A stretch of 64,000 nt of DNA, from positions 66,525 through 130,524 of the forward strand of contig CAVOGX010000004.1 of NCBI GenBank assembly GCA_963695505.1, read 5' to 3'. This DNA comes from JACSRF01 sp963695505 (GTDB lineage Bacteria; Chloroflexota; Anaerolineae; Promineifilales; Promineifilaceae). Under the pieces are notes generated by a model, which worked only from the letters and a program-made list of their open reading frames with translations, was not told the origin of the DNA and searched no databases. Shown here one piece after another: positions 28,456 to 37,766 of this stretch (its first letter is position 1; each line of letters begins with the position of its first letter). A program made the translations under genes and the position numbers.

Positions 28456-29459
28456 GTACAAAGAGATGAAGTTGAATAGGCTCATAATGCCACGGACGAA
28501 AGTTCAAACGGAAGTTGTGAAGGCCACAACAGATTTCCATGACCGCGTCTCGAAACCCCTCCTTCCAATTTCTGATTTTGTCCCTGACAATACGATAACG
28601 TTTGACGCCACCAATGGCGTGCTCAACGCGGATGCGGAGGGATGAAAGCCATTCGTTTACATGTTTATCCAAATCAGAGAGCTCGCCTCCGCGCGGTTTC
28701 TTCTTGGGTTGAAGAATGGTCACTCCCGTCAGGTCAAAACCTTGAAAACCAGTGTCTTGGGCCAGCTGGCTACCAGGAGGCAACCTATAGGTGCTTTCGT
28801 CAGCAAGCTTTTTATCATGTCTTTTGCCCTCGACGGTCGCCGTGAGGAAGAGTATTTTGCAGGCGGTGTTAATCATGGCGTTGTTTTTCAGGCCGTGCTG
28901 TTTTTTTTACCACTGTAGAACTCTTTTTGCTTGGCGGCATCGGTTGGTCTGGGAATGGGACGCTCGGTGCCATCATGAAAATAGAGGGTGCAGTCATCAT
29001 TAAACACCACCTCCGCCATGCTACGTGCAGGCATTTCATTCAAACAGGTAAGGGTTTGCTGTAACACCACCCGCAAGGTATGAATCCATTGATTGGCTTT
29101 AGGTTGGCTAATACCAAACATGGCACCTTGTACTTCTTGTAGGTTGTTGGTTTTGAGGTAATTCAAAATGAAAAAGAGCTTGTCGGCTGGTGTGGGCAAC
29201 GGGCTGTTCTGATAATCGCTGTACTTGCGTTTGCCTCTGGGCTTTCCATCCAGGCGATACTGTTTCATATGTTCATAAAACTGTTTTGCGAAATGCGGTA
29301 ACAAGGCATCAAATTCTGTTCGCGTGTACCCGGTTAAGGCTAGAAATTCTCTGGGTTTATCGGCGTAATCCTGATATTTACTCATGCTCCATCTCTTGTT
29401 AAGCTGGTAGGGTGTTGTTTTCAAGGTTACGTCATTCTATCTCATTTAATCGATATAAT
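28438..29459. mobile_element. IS5-type insertion sequence (about 1.02 kb)
   Basis: Bounded by the 13-bp perfect inverted repeats ATTATATCGATTA (28438-28450) and TAATCGATATAAT (29447-29459). It contains one transposase gene in two overlapping frames. Because the ends are near-palindromic, the exact border and target duplication (possibly TA or AT) cannot be fixed. It splits an AT-rich HEPN-like gene. Confidence 0.8.
28448..29424 (-). CDS. IS5-family DDE transposase, made by -1 frameshift
   Basis: The first frame (29424 to 28888) encodes an N-terminal HTH region and the first catalytic Asp in HDGTERPIPRP. The second (to 28448) encodes QDTGFQG with the second Asp and RIRVEHAIGGVKRYRI with the catalytic Glu. 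The two overlap at an A8 run (28901-28908 on the plus strand), which in the message reads A-AAA-AAC, a canonical -1 slippery heptamer. Slipping there gives YSGKKKQHGLKNN and a 325-aa transposase, exactly in phase. The stop lies inside the left terminal repeat. A start at 29385 is also possible. Confidence 0.85.
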
Positions 29460-29461
29460 GT

Positions 29462-29686
29462 CTAAACTTCAAAGAGCGTTTCAGTTCAATTTTCTTTTAT
29501 GGATTTGATGAGTATTTTGAGTTAGCTAATAAGTTAAACACGAAAATTGATGAACTTCGTGCTGTTAATGATATGTTGCTTGAAGATAAGCTATCGCAAC
29601 TTTGTTCGGATGCCAACACCCGTTTGTTTCATAAGCAAATCGAATTATTATGGCAAGATTTGGTCATCAATGATCAGTTGCGGTAG
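29462..29686 (+). pseudogene. C-terminal remnant of the IS-interrupted HEPN-like gene
   Basis: A 74-codon open frame without its own start directly follows the right IS end: NFKERFSSIFFYGFDEYFE at its beginning, IELLWQDLVINDQLR at its end. Its AT-rich composition and charged, aromatic style match the gene left of the IS, and it has the same direction. Its frame does not join the left part cleanly for any obvious target duplication, so a small indel may also be present. Confidence 0.55.
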
Positions 29687-29807
29687 TTTTTGAGTTTAAC
29701 TATATATTTTAGGTTTAATCTAATTTGCTTCTTGTTTTGCTTGTAATAAGGGAGGGATCAAAAGGTCTCTCCCTCATCATTATTTTCTGATTTCAGGCGT
29801 AATATTG

Positions 29808-29841
29808 AAACCTGCGAGGTCTCGGAGACCTCGCAGGTTTT
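29808..29841. repeat. Long perfect palindrome (REP- or terminator-like)
   Basis: A 15-bp perfect stem (29808-29822 with 29826-29840) with a 3-base loop, its outer half reading AAACCTGCGAGGTCT, followed by a further T. It lies just past the 3' end of the thiolase gene, in the 158-bp gap after the HEPN remnant. It could terminate transcription from either side or be a dispersed repetitive palindrome. Confidence 0.6.
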
Positions 29842-29844
29842 GGC

Positions 29845-31025
<1,181 letters not shown>

Positions 31026-31037
31026 GTTTATCTCCTT

Positions 31038-31129
31038 AAAGCTAGCGTGTCAGCCAATCAGCATGATCAGCGTCAATCAGCTAATCAACATGTCAGCAAA
31101 TGGCTGAAACGCTGAAGGCTGACCAGCTT
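31038..31129. repeat. Fold-back spacer of TCAGC / GCTGA words (1)
   Basis: Between the FadN-like gene and the thiolase. Five (A/G)TCAGC-type words (such as GTGTCAGCCAATCAGC and CGTCAATCAGCTAATC) are followed by GGCTGAAACGCTGAAGGCTGACC, so the two halves can pair in several registers. Confidence 0.6.
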
Positions 31130-33517
31130 TTAATTCCGCAACGGTTTGCCCGTTTGCAACATGTGCGTCATGCGGTCGCGGGTCTTTTGTTCGCCCAGCA
31201 GGGAGAGGAACGCTTCCCGCTCCAGGTCGAGAATGTACCAGGGGTCTACCCAGGCCGGGGCGCTCAGGTCGCCGCCGGAGAGCACGTAGGCCAGCTTGTT
31301 GGCAATAAGCTGGTCATGCTCGCTGGCATAATTGCCCCAGACGAAGCACTGCACACCCAACTTCAGCGCCGCCAATGCGTCTCGCCCGGCCGCGTAGATT
31401 TTCTCTACTTCCGGCGGACGCGCGCCAGACGCCACCAGCTGCAAGGCGCGCTGCTTGGCCTGGGCCAGGCGATGATCGGCATTCATGACGATGGTGTCGC
31501 TGTCGCAGCAGGTAGCCCAATTCGCGATTTTCCCAGGCGCTGGTGCCCACTTTGACCAGGGCAATCTGCTCAAAGGCGGCCTGCAGCACGGGCAGCACGT
31601 CGGCGTTGGCGGTGCGCATGGTGGGGTTCACCTTGCGGCGCAGGGTCTCTTTGCAGCCGCCCCCGGCGGGAATCAGGCCCACGCCAACTTCGACGAGGCC
31701 CATGTAGCTCTCGTGAGCGGCAACCGCTTCCCAGCCGGCCACGGCCATTTCTACGCCGCCACCCAGAGCCATGCCCTGTACGGCCGTTACCACCGGTTTC
31801 GGGGCGTGGCGCAGGTTAAAGGTCAACGTTTGCAGCCCCTTCACCATCTCTGCCAGTTGGTCCCACATGCCGGATGCTGCGGCGACGCCAATGGCAAAGA
31901 GGTTGGCGCCTACGCAGAAATTCTCGGCGTCGTTGCCAATCACCAGGGCGTCAAAGTCGGTGTCCAGCTTTGCCAACGCCTCGTGACCCATAGCAATAAT
32001 CTGGTCGTCGATGGCGTTCATCTTGGCGTGGAACTCGTAGAGCAGCACGCCGTCGCCCATGTCCAGCAGGCTGGCGCTGTCGTTGCGCGCCACTTCCTTG
32101 CCCGCCGCGTGCAGGTCGGCAATGACAATAATATTCTTGTCTACGTCCAGCGGCTTGTAGCTCTTGCTTTCCCAGTCGTAAACGCTGCCGTTTTTGTAGA
32201 AGCTGTCGTGCCCGGCAGCCAGCATCTCTTTCACCCAACCGGCCACTTCCAGACCAGCAGCTTCCATCTTTTCGGCCGTTTCCGCCACACCCAGCATGTC
32301 CCACATCTCAAAGGGCCCGGCTTCGTGGCTAAAGCCCCAGCGCATGGCGTCGTCCACGTCGCTGAGCTTGTAGGCAATTTCCGGCGCCACGTGGGCGGCA
32401 TAGGCAAAGCCGTAGTACAGCATGTCGCGCACATAGTTGGCGGCGCGGTCCTCAAATTGCAGGAGCTGGCGCAGCCGTTCGCCTAAATCTTCCACCTTGC
32501 GCACGGCTCCCACGCTGATCAAAGCGCACCTTTTCCGGAGCCACGTAATCCATCGTCGCCGGGTCTAGCGTCCAAAATTCCCGCTGGCCATTCACCATAG
32601 TTTTGCTTGTAAAAGCCCTGGTCCGTTTTGTTGCCCAGCCATTTATTTGCAATCATCTGCTCCATCACGCCGGAAACGGTTTCCGCTTTGAAAATCTCTT
32701 TGTAAGGGTCGTGAGGGATAGCCGGCGTACAGGTTGCTGTTGACGTGGCCCATCACGTCCAGCCCCACCAGGTCCAGCAGGCGGAAGGTGGCGGTTTTGG
32801 GACGGCCGATGAGCGGCCCGGTGATGGCGTCGATTTCGGCGATGGAATAGCCCTCTTTGAAGGCGTATTCGATGCCATAGGAGGCGGCTACGGCAAAGAA
32901 GCGGTTGCCGATGAAGTTGGGGGTGTCTTTACACACCACCACACCTTTGCCCAAAACGTCCCGCCCAAACTGCACCATGAAGTCCAGCACTTCCGGCGCG
33001 GTGTCTGCCGTGGGAATTATTTCCAGCAGCTTGAGGTAGCGCGGCGGGTTGAAGAAGTGGGTGCCCAGGAAATGGGCTTTGAAGGCGTCAGAACGGCCGT
33101 CCGCAATCTCGTTGATCGGGATACCAGAGGTGTTACTGCTGACAATGGCCTCGGTTTGCGAATCGCCTCAATGCGCTCCATCAGCGCCTGCTTGGGGCCC
33201 AACTGCTCAATGATAACTTCAACAATCCAGTCCGCATCGGCAAGTTTGTCAAAGTCATCTTCAGTATTGCCAATGGTGATCAGGTCGGCGCGGTCAGCGC
33301 GGGCCAGGTTAGCCGGCTTGGCCTTGACCATGCGGTCATACAGACCTTGCACCAGGCGGTTGCGCGCCTGGGGGTCATCCTTTTCCGCATCGCCAAGGTT
33401 AGGCGTGGGAATGTCCAGCAGCACCACGGGAATGCCAATGTTGGCCAGGTGCGCGGCAATGCCGCCGCCCATGGTCCCCGCGCCGATGATGGCTACTTTT
33501 TCAATGCGTAAGGTCAT
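31130..33517 (-). pseudogene. fadN: 3-hydroxyacyl-CoA dehydrogenase / enoyl-CoA hydratase fusion (FadN type), five frameshifts
   Basis: About 795 codons when the frames are joined. The N-terminal NAD-binding dehydrogenase has VAIIGAGTMGGGIAAHLA, then HFFNPPRYLKLLEIIP, KDTPNFIGNRF and GLDVMGHVNSN. The C-terminal crotonase-like half has ENFCVGANLFAIG, the oxyanion-loop stretch MALGGGVEMAVAG and EVGVGLIPAGGG. This is the order of Bacillus FadN. Breaks lie near 33155, 32712, 32605, 32520 and 31500; four are net +1 and one net -1. It would hydrate enoyl-CoA and oxidise 3-hydroxyacyl-CoA. It lies between an acyl-CoA dehydrogenase and thiolase genes, as in fadNAE operons. TCTCCTTT at 33522 is its ribosome site on the minus strand. 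Confidence 0.82.
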
Positions 33518-33529
33518 CTGTTTCTCCTT

Positions 33530-33635
33530 TGATTAGCTAGTCAGCGTGTCAGGTAGTCAGTTTGTCAGCCTATCAGGCAGTCAGCTCGTCAGGCTGATGT
33601 GCTGACATGCTGAAGTGCTGAAACGCTGAAATACT
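33530..33635. repeat. Fold-back spacer of TCAGC / GCTGA words (2)
   Basis: The clearest example: seven consecutive words of the type GTCAGC or GTCAGG at 8-9-bp steps, then four GCTGA words (GTGCTGACATGCTGAAGTGC) at similar steps. It fills the gap between an acyl-CoA dehydrogenase gene and the FadN-like gene. Confidence 0.65.
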
Positions 33636-34913
33636 TTACTTCAATTCGCGGCGGCTGTAACCCAGAATGCTGCGAGCCACAATAAGCTGATTAATTTGCT
33701 TGGTGCCTTCGTAAATGTCGTTGATTTTGGCGTCGCGCATCCATTTCTCCACCAGCAGTTCCCGTGAATACCCTTGAGGACCAAGCAGTTCCACGGCCTT
33801 TTGCGTAATCCAGGTTACGGCTTCACCGGCGCGGTATTTGCACATGCTGGCTTCCAGGCGGTTGCTCTCACCGTGGGCCATCTGCGCCGTGGCGCGCAGG
33901 GTGAGCAGCCAGGCGGCTTTGTAGCGAGCCTCCATCTCCATGATGTCACGCTCAACGGCCGTTAACTGGTGTTTAGGCTTGGTGTAATCCACCTCAACAC
34001 CCTCTTCCTTCAGCCGGGCAATGGTGAACTCCAGAGCGGCGCGGGCAATGCCCACGGCGCTGGCGGCCACGGCCGGGCGGGAAGCATCGAAGGTCTTCAT
34101 CGCGCCCTGGAAACCTTTGCTGGAAACCTTTTGGGCTACCTCTGCGCTGCCCAGCAGATTATCAAAAGGCACGCGCACGTTGTCAAAGTGCAGGGAAACG
34201 GTGTCGCTGGCGCGAATGCCCAGCTTATGCTCCTGCTTGGCAATGGTCACGCCGGGGGTATGCCCTTCCACAACGAAGGATTTGATGCCCGCGCGGCCCG
34301 CTTTGGGGTCTACGGTGGCCCACACCACGCAAATGCCTTCGGACTCCTCCAACGCCAGCTTACCGCTGGTGATGAAGATTTTCTCGCCGTTGAGGATCCA
34401 TTCGTTGGTCTCCGGGTCGAGAACGGCCGTTGTGCGCATGGATGAGTTGTCCGAGCCAGCTCCCGGCTCAGTGATGGCCATGGCCCCCCACTTGGGTGTG
34501 CCTTCGGTAAAGCGCTTTAAGAAGCGCACCTGCTGCTCTGGCGTCCCCGCCGACTGTACCGCTGCTCCACCCAGCATGGGGTGCGGCAGACACAGATACT
34601 GCCCGGCGTCGCCCCAGCTAAGCTGTTCAATCATAAAAATGAGGGCCAAGGTGGAATAGTCGGGGCCTTTGCGCTCTTTCCTGGGCGCGCTGCCGTTCCC
34701 GTTGCCATTTTGCATAAGCGGTTTCAGGCTGCGCTGCGTCATTTGCTGTGTAAAAGGCCAGGTCATGTTCACAAAGGTTAGCGGCCGTTCGTGCTCTTCC
34801 TCATCCAACTGGCGCGAAAATGGCCGCATGGCCTGCTCTGCCACCATTTTGATTAGCTGCTGCTGATTCTTAATAAAGTCTGGAATTTCAAAGTCTATCA
34901 TGGGAATCTCCAT
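33636..34913 (-). CDS. Acyl-CoA dehydrogenase, 425 aa
   Basis: An intact flavoprotein of the ACAD family: N-terminal helical domain (MIDFEIPDFIKNQQQLIK), ITEPGAGSDNSSMRT (FAD and substrate loop), the C-terminal catalytic region AVTWITQKAVELLGPQGYSRE and MRDAKINDIYEGTKQINQLI. The Glu in IYEGTKQ is at the position that acts as base in medium-chain enzymes. It oxidises acyl-CoA to trans-2-enoyl-CoA and passes electrons to ETF. The last residues give a short C-terminus. It is flanked by fold-back spacers on both sides and is in the same direction as the second acyl-CoA dehydrogenase and FadN. Confidence 0.93.
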   Translation of the reverse strand: MEIPMIDFEIPDFIKNQQQLIKMVAEQAMRPFSRQLDEEEHERPLTFVNMTWPFTQQMTQRSLKPLMQNGNGNGSAPRKERKGPDYSTLALIFMIEQLSWGDAGQYLCLPHPMLGGAAVQSAGTPEQQVRFLKRFTEGTPKWGAMAITEPGAGSDNSSMRTTAVLDPETNEWILNGEKIFITSGKLALEESEGICVVWATVDPKAGRAGIKSFVVEGHTPGVTIAKQEHKLGIRASDTVSLHFDNVRVPFDNLLGSAEVAQKVSSKGFQGAMKTFDASRPAVAASAVGIARAALEFTIARLKEEGVEVDYTKPKHQLTAVERDIMEMEARYKAAWLLTLRATAQMAHGESNRLEASMCKYRAGEAVTWITQKAVELLGPQGYSRELLVEKWMRDAKINDIYEGTKQINQLIVARSILGYSRRELK

Positions 34914-34997
34914 TTTCAGTGGTCAGTAATCGGTGGTCAGTAATCAGTGTTCCAAAAACCGATTACTGAATACTGATTTACTGATTACCGTTAACTG
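34914..34997. repeat. Fold-back spacer built from CAGTAATC / GATTACTG words
   Basis: Here the words are different: CAGTGGTCAGTAATCGGTGG, then GTCAGTAATCAGTG, followed by CCGATTACTGAATACTG and TTTACTGATTACC. The first half is the reverse complement of the second in several registers, the same design as the TCAGC spacers with another vocabulary. Confidence 0.6.
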
Positions 34998-36089
34998 TCA
35001 CACCATCGCCAGTCCATCAAAGGTGGCAAAGCCGCGGGCATTGCGCAGCCACAGTTCAACCGGATATTCGCGAATGTAGCCATAACCTCCCAAAATTTGC
35101 ACGGCGCGGTCGGCCACGTCTACCACCAATTGGTCCACGTACTGCTTCATCACGGCAATTTCACGGGTAGCGTCTTTGCCCTTGTCCAGCAGCCAGGCCG
35201 CTTCCCACACCAACAGGCGCGCCGAATCGACGTCAGTGGCCATATCAGCCAGCATAAAGGCAATGGATTGGCGGTGGGCGATGGGTTCGCCAAACTGCAC
35301 GCGCTGCTTGGCATATTCGCGCGCGTATTCGTAACCGGCGCGAGCTACGCCCACGGCCGCCGCCCCTATGGCCACGCGGCTGTGGTTCAAAATGAATTGG
35401 AAGTTCCAGCCTTCGGGACCACCCAGCTTGTTATTGGCAGGCACGCGCACGTTTTCTAGCTGGATAGAATAGGTTGGCAATGCTTTGACGCCCATAAGCT
35501 TGTCGCGCTCGCCTATGGTGAGGCCAACGGCGTCCGCCGGAACCAGAAATCCTTGCGTCTGGCCTTCCTCATTGGCATACACCAGTATTAACTCGGCGTC
35601 CCCCGCCAGAGGTACGTAGGTTTTGGCGCCATTGAGGAGGTAATCACCCTGGTCAGAAACGGCCGTTGTCGCCAGGTTCAGCGGGTCAAACTGTACGCGC
35701 GGTTCCGTGAGTGCGGCCGTCATGGGTGGCGCCTGCTCGTCACAAAAACCGGGCAAGTACGCTTCTTTTTGCGCATCTGTTCCCGCCAGCATCAGCGGAA
35801 TGGCCACCAGGTTGGGCACCATAATGCGCAGCGTGACGGCCAAATCTCCCCAGGCAAATTCCTCTGCAGCCAGCACGCCGGTTACGGCCGAATATTCGCC
35901 AAATCCCCCGTAGGCTTCCGGGATGGCCGTGGGCAGCACGCCCATTTCCCACCCCGCCTGCACCACTTCTGCAGGAATGACGCCATCTTCTTCCGCATCC
36001 CGGTAAATTGTGCGCACCCGCTCCTTGGTAAAGCGGGAAATCGCTTCTATGAGCATTTGCTGCTCTTCGTCTAAACGGAAGTCTAACAT
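34998..36089 (-). CDS. Acyl-CoA dehydrogenase, 363 aa
   Basis: A second, distinct ACAD. It begins with MLDFRLDEEQQMLIEAISRF, has ALTEPRVQFDPLN in place of the usual TEPxxGSD loop and LQILGGYGYIREYPVELWLRNARGF at the C-terminus. The catalytic-base position after RNARGF reads ATFDGL, with no Glu where medium-chain enzymes have EGT, so its substrate or mechanism may differ or the base may lie elsewhere. The atypical FAD loop supports this. It is the first of the fatty-acid genes downstream of folP. Likely acts in beta-oxidation or branched-chain acyl-CoA oxidation. Probably part of one transcript through to thiolase. Confidence 0.88.
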   Translation of the reverse strand: MLDFRLDEEQQMLIEAISRFTKERVRTIYRDAEEDGVIPAEVVQAGWEMGVLPTAIPEAYGGFGEYSAVTGVLAAEEFAWGDLAVTLRIMVPNLVAIPLMLAGTDAQKEAYLPGFCDEQAPPMTAALTEPRVQFDPLNLATTAVSDQGDYLLNGAKTYVPLAGDAELILVYANEEGQTQGFLVPADAVGLTIGERDKLMGVKALPTYSIQLENVRVPANNKLGGPEGWNFQFILNHSRVAIGAAAVGVARAGYEYAREYAKQRVQFGEPIAHRQSIAFMLADMATDVDSARLLVWEAAWLLDKGKDATREIAVMKQYVDQLVVDVADRAVQILGGYGYIREYPVELWLRNARGFATFDGLAMV

Positions 36090-36091
36090 TT

Positions 36092-36189
36092 ATCTGCTCC
36101 TTGTCTTTTAGCTAGTCAGCGTGTCAGCTAATCAGCCAGTCAGCCAAACAGCCTGTCCGGCTGACATGCTAACTGGCTGACCAGCTAAA
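36092..36189. repeat. Fold-back spacer of TCAGC / GCTGA words (3)
   Basis: Between folP and the acyl-CoA dehydrogenase. It contains TAGTCAGCGTGTCAGCTAATC, then AGCCAGTCAGCCAAACAGCC, and ends GGCTGACATGCTAACTGGC and TGACCAGCTA. It shares TTAGCTAGTCAGCGTGTCAG with spacer 2 almost exactly, so these are related copies. Confidence 0.65.
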
Positions 36190-37101
36190 TTAACGAACAA
36201 TACTGTCTACCATTCGCGCCACGCGCACCATGTGCCGCACGTCATGCACGCGAATAATGTCTGCCCCGCGGTCAATGGCAATGGCTACGGCCGCTGCTGT
36301 ACCTTCCAGCCGTTCATCTGGCGGTAAATCGAGGGTATATCCAATAAATGATTTCCGCGAGGGCCCTACTAAAATGGGGTAATCCATGTCTAAAAATTGA
36401 TCCAATTCATTGATTAACTGCAGGTTTTGGGCCACAGTTTTGCCAAAACCAATGCCCGGATCGATAATGATTTTTTCGTGGCTGACTCCATGCGCCAGAG
36501 CCAGTTCAATGCTTTCATCCAATTCCTCCTGCACATTCAGGATAAGGTTTTTGTAATCCATGCCCACGTACCGGCCACCCAGCCGCTCTTCTTGGGCCAC
36601 ATTTTTAGGCTTACTGCGGTTGTGCATGAGTACCACCGGGCATCCAGCCTGGGCCACAAGCTTCGCCAAGTCGGGGTCCATGCGCAGGCTCCAGACGTCG
36701 TTGATCCAGTTCGCGCCTGCTTCCAGGGCAGCTTCAGCAACAACGGCGCGGTAAGTATCAACGGAGATGGGCACGTCCGACACCTGACGAATGGCCTCGA
36801 TAACGGGAATTATGCGCTGAATCTCTTCGGAAGGATGGATAGGCGTGCTGCCGGGGCGGGTGCTCTCGCCACCAACGTCGATGATGTCAGCCCCTTCAGC
36901 GATGAACTGCTCAACCTGGGCTACGGCCCGCTCAATAACGACGCCGGGCTCATTATACATACCGTCGCCGGAGAAGCTGTCCGGGGTGACGTTGAGGATG
37001 GCCATCACGTATGTTCGCGCCCCCCAGGTGAAGAGCTCGTCCAAGGGTGAGGGTTCTGGCAAGAGGGATTCGTGCGTCAAGGGCTTTCTCCATTGCCCCA
37101 A
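36190..37101 (-). CDS. folP: Dihydropteroate synthase
   Basis: A 303-aa enzyme that condenses 6-hydroxymethyl-dihydropterin pyrophosphate with p-aminobenzoate in folate synthesis. Signatures are AILNVTPDSFSGDG, DVGGESTRPGST, the Asn in WINDVWSL, LMHNRSKP, IIDPGIGFGKT and the final IIRVHDVRHMVRVARM. The ATG at 37101 lies inside the folK gene (25-bp overlap); a start closer to MAILNV is possible since the first ~25 residues are not conserved. It forms a pair with folK immediately upstream. The fatty-acid genes follow after a fold-back spacer. Confidence 0.95.
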   Translation of the reverse strand: MGQWRKPLTHESLLPEPSPLDELFTWGARTYVMAILNVTPDSFSGDGMYNEPGVVIERAVAQVEQFIAEGADIIDVGGESTRPGSTPIHPSEEIQRIIPVIEAIRQVSDVPISVDTYRAVVAEAALEAGANWINDVWSLRMDPDLAKLVAQAGCPVVLMHNRSKPKNVAQEERLGGRYVGMDYKNLILNVQEELDESIELALAHGVSHEKIIIDPGIGFGKTVAQNLQLINELDQFLDMDYPILVGPSRKSFIGYTLDLPPDERLEGTAAAVAIAIDRGADIIRVHDVRHMVRVARMVDSIVR

Positions 37102-37583
37102 GGCGCAGGGGCATAATAATTAATTCCGCCGCGGTCAACGGCCGTTTCCATTTCTGCAAGCGTCTTTCCTGTTTGCGGATGACGTACCGCAGAGGCAATT
37201 TCCACCAGAGGCGTCAGCACAAAGGCACGTTCGGGCAGCCGTGGATGGGGAATGGTCAGGCGGTCATCATGCATGATCAGGTCGTTGTAAAGCAAAATAT
37301 CAATATCAATGAGCCGAGGACCCCAACGGTAGGTTACCTGCCTGCCCATTGCCATCTCCAACTGCTTCAGCCGCGCCAGGAGCGTGTGCGGGGTGAGCTC
37401 AGTCATGGCTGCTGCGCATAAATTTAGAAAACCCGGTTGTGCAGTAACGCCCCAGGGCAAGGTCTCGTAAAGAGAGGAAACGGCCGTAATCTGGCAGAAG
37501 TGCGCTAATCCAGCCAAAGCCTGGCGGATATTTTGCTCCCGGCGCCCCAGATTTGTGCCAATCCCAAAAAAAACCTGATTCAT
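37077..37583 (-). CDS. folK: 2-amino-4-hydroxy-6-hydroxymethyldihydropteridine pyrophosphokinase
   Basis: A 168-aa HPPK, the step before FolP. It has the family order: FFGIGTNLGRREQNI at the N-terminus, SSLYETLPWGVTAQPGFLN, the diphosphate-binding stretch YRWGPRLIDIDILLYND (two Asp bind Mg) and LTIPHPRLPERAFVLTPL. The ATG at 37583 starting MNQVFFGIG is preferred to the in-frame codon at 37604. It overlaps folP by 25 bp, so the two products are coupled. Confidence 0.95.
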   Translation of the reverse strand: MNQVFFGIGTNLGRREQNIRQALAGLAHFCQITAVSSLYETLPWGVTAQPGFLNLCAAAMTELTPHTLLARLKQLEMAMGRQVTYRWGPRLIDIDILLYNDLIMHDDRLTIPHPRLPERAFVLTPLVEIASAVRHPQTGKTLAEMETAVDRGGINYYAPAPWGNGESP

Positions 37584-37753
37584 TTTTTCACCCGGCGGCA
37601 TCACTGCTATGGTTGCACGAATTGGTAAGTTTGCACAATGACGCGTCGCATCATTTGTAACACTTTATAACACAGTGCGTCATGAGTGTCAACAGGCATA
37701 ATTGACGTTAAGAAATCCATTACCAACCAGTGGGGAAAAACAGCGTCTGCCGG

Positions 37754-37766
37754 TAAAATATGGTTA
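37754..37766 (+). promoter_or_regulatory. -10 box touching the M23 peptidase start
   Basis: TAAAAT at 37754-37759 directly abuts the first ATG (37760) and ends 6 bases before the second in-frame ATG (37766). If it is the -10, the message is leaderless and begins at the second ATG, which starts a good signal peptide. Confidence 0.35.

Noticed and set aside
31485..32486. A 333-codon plus-strand open frame opposite the FadN-like gene, and a 404-codon minus-strand frame at 43729-44943
   Set aside because: Both are mirror frames of GC-rich real genes with recognisable motifs on the other strand; their products are His/Gln-rich with no family look and no ribosome sites.
31038..36189. CRISPR-like array from the regularly repeated TCAGC words
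   Set aside because: Repeats are 5-9 bp, spacers equally short and similar to each other, and the second half is the complement of the first; no cas genes are nearby.
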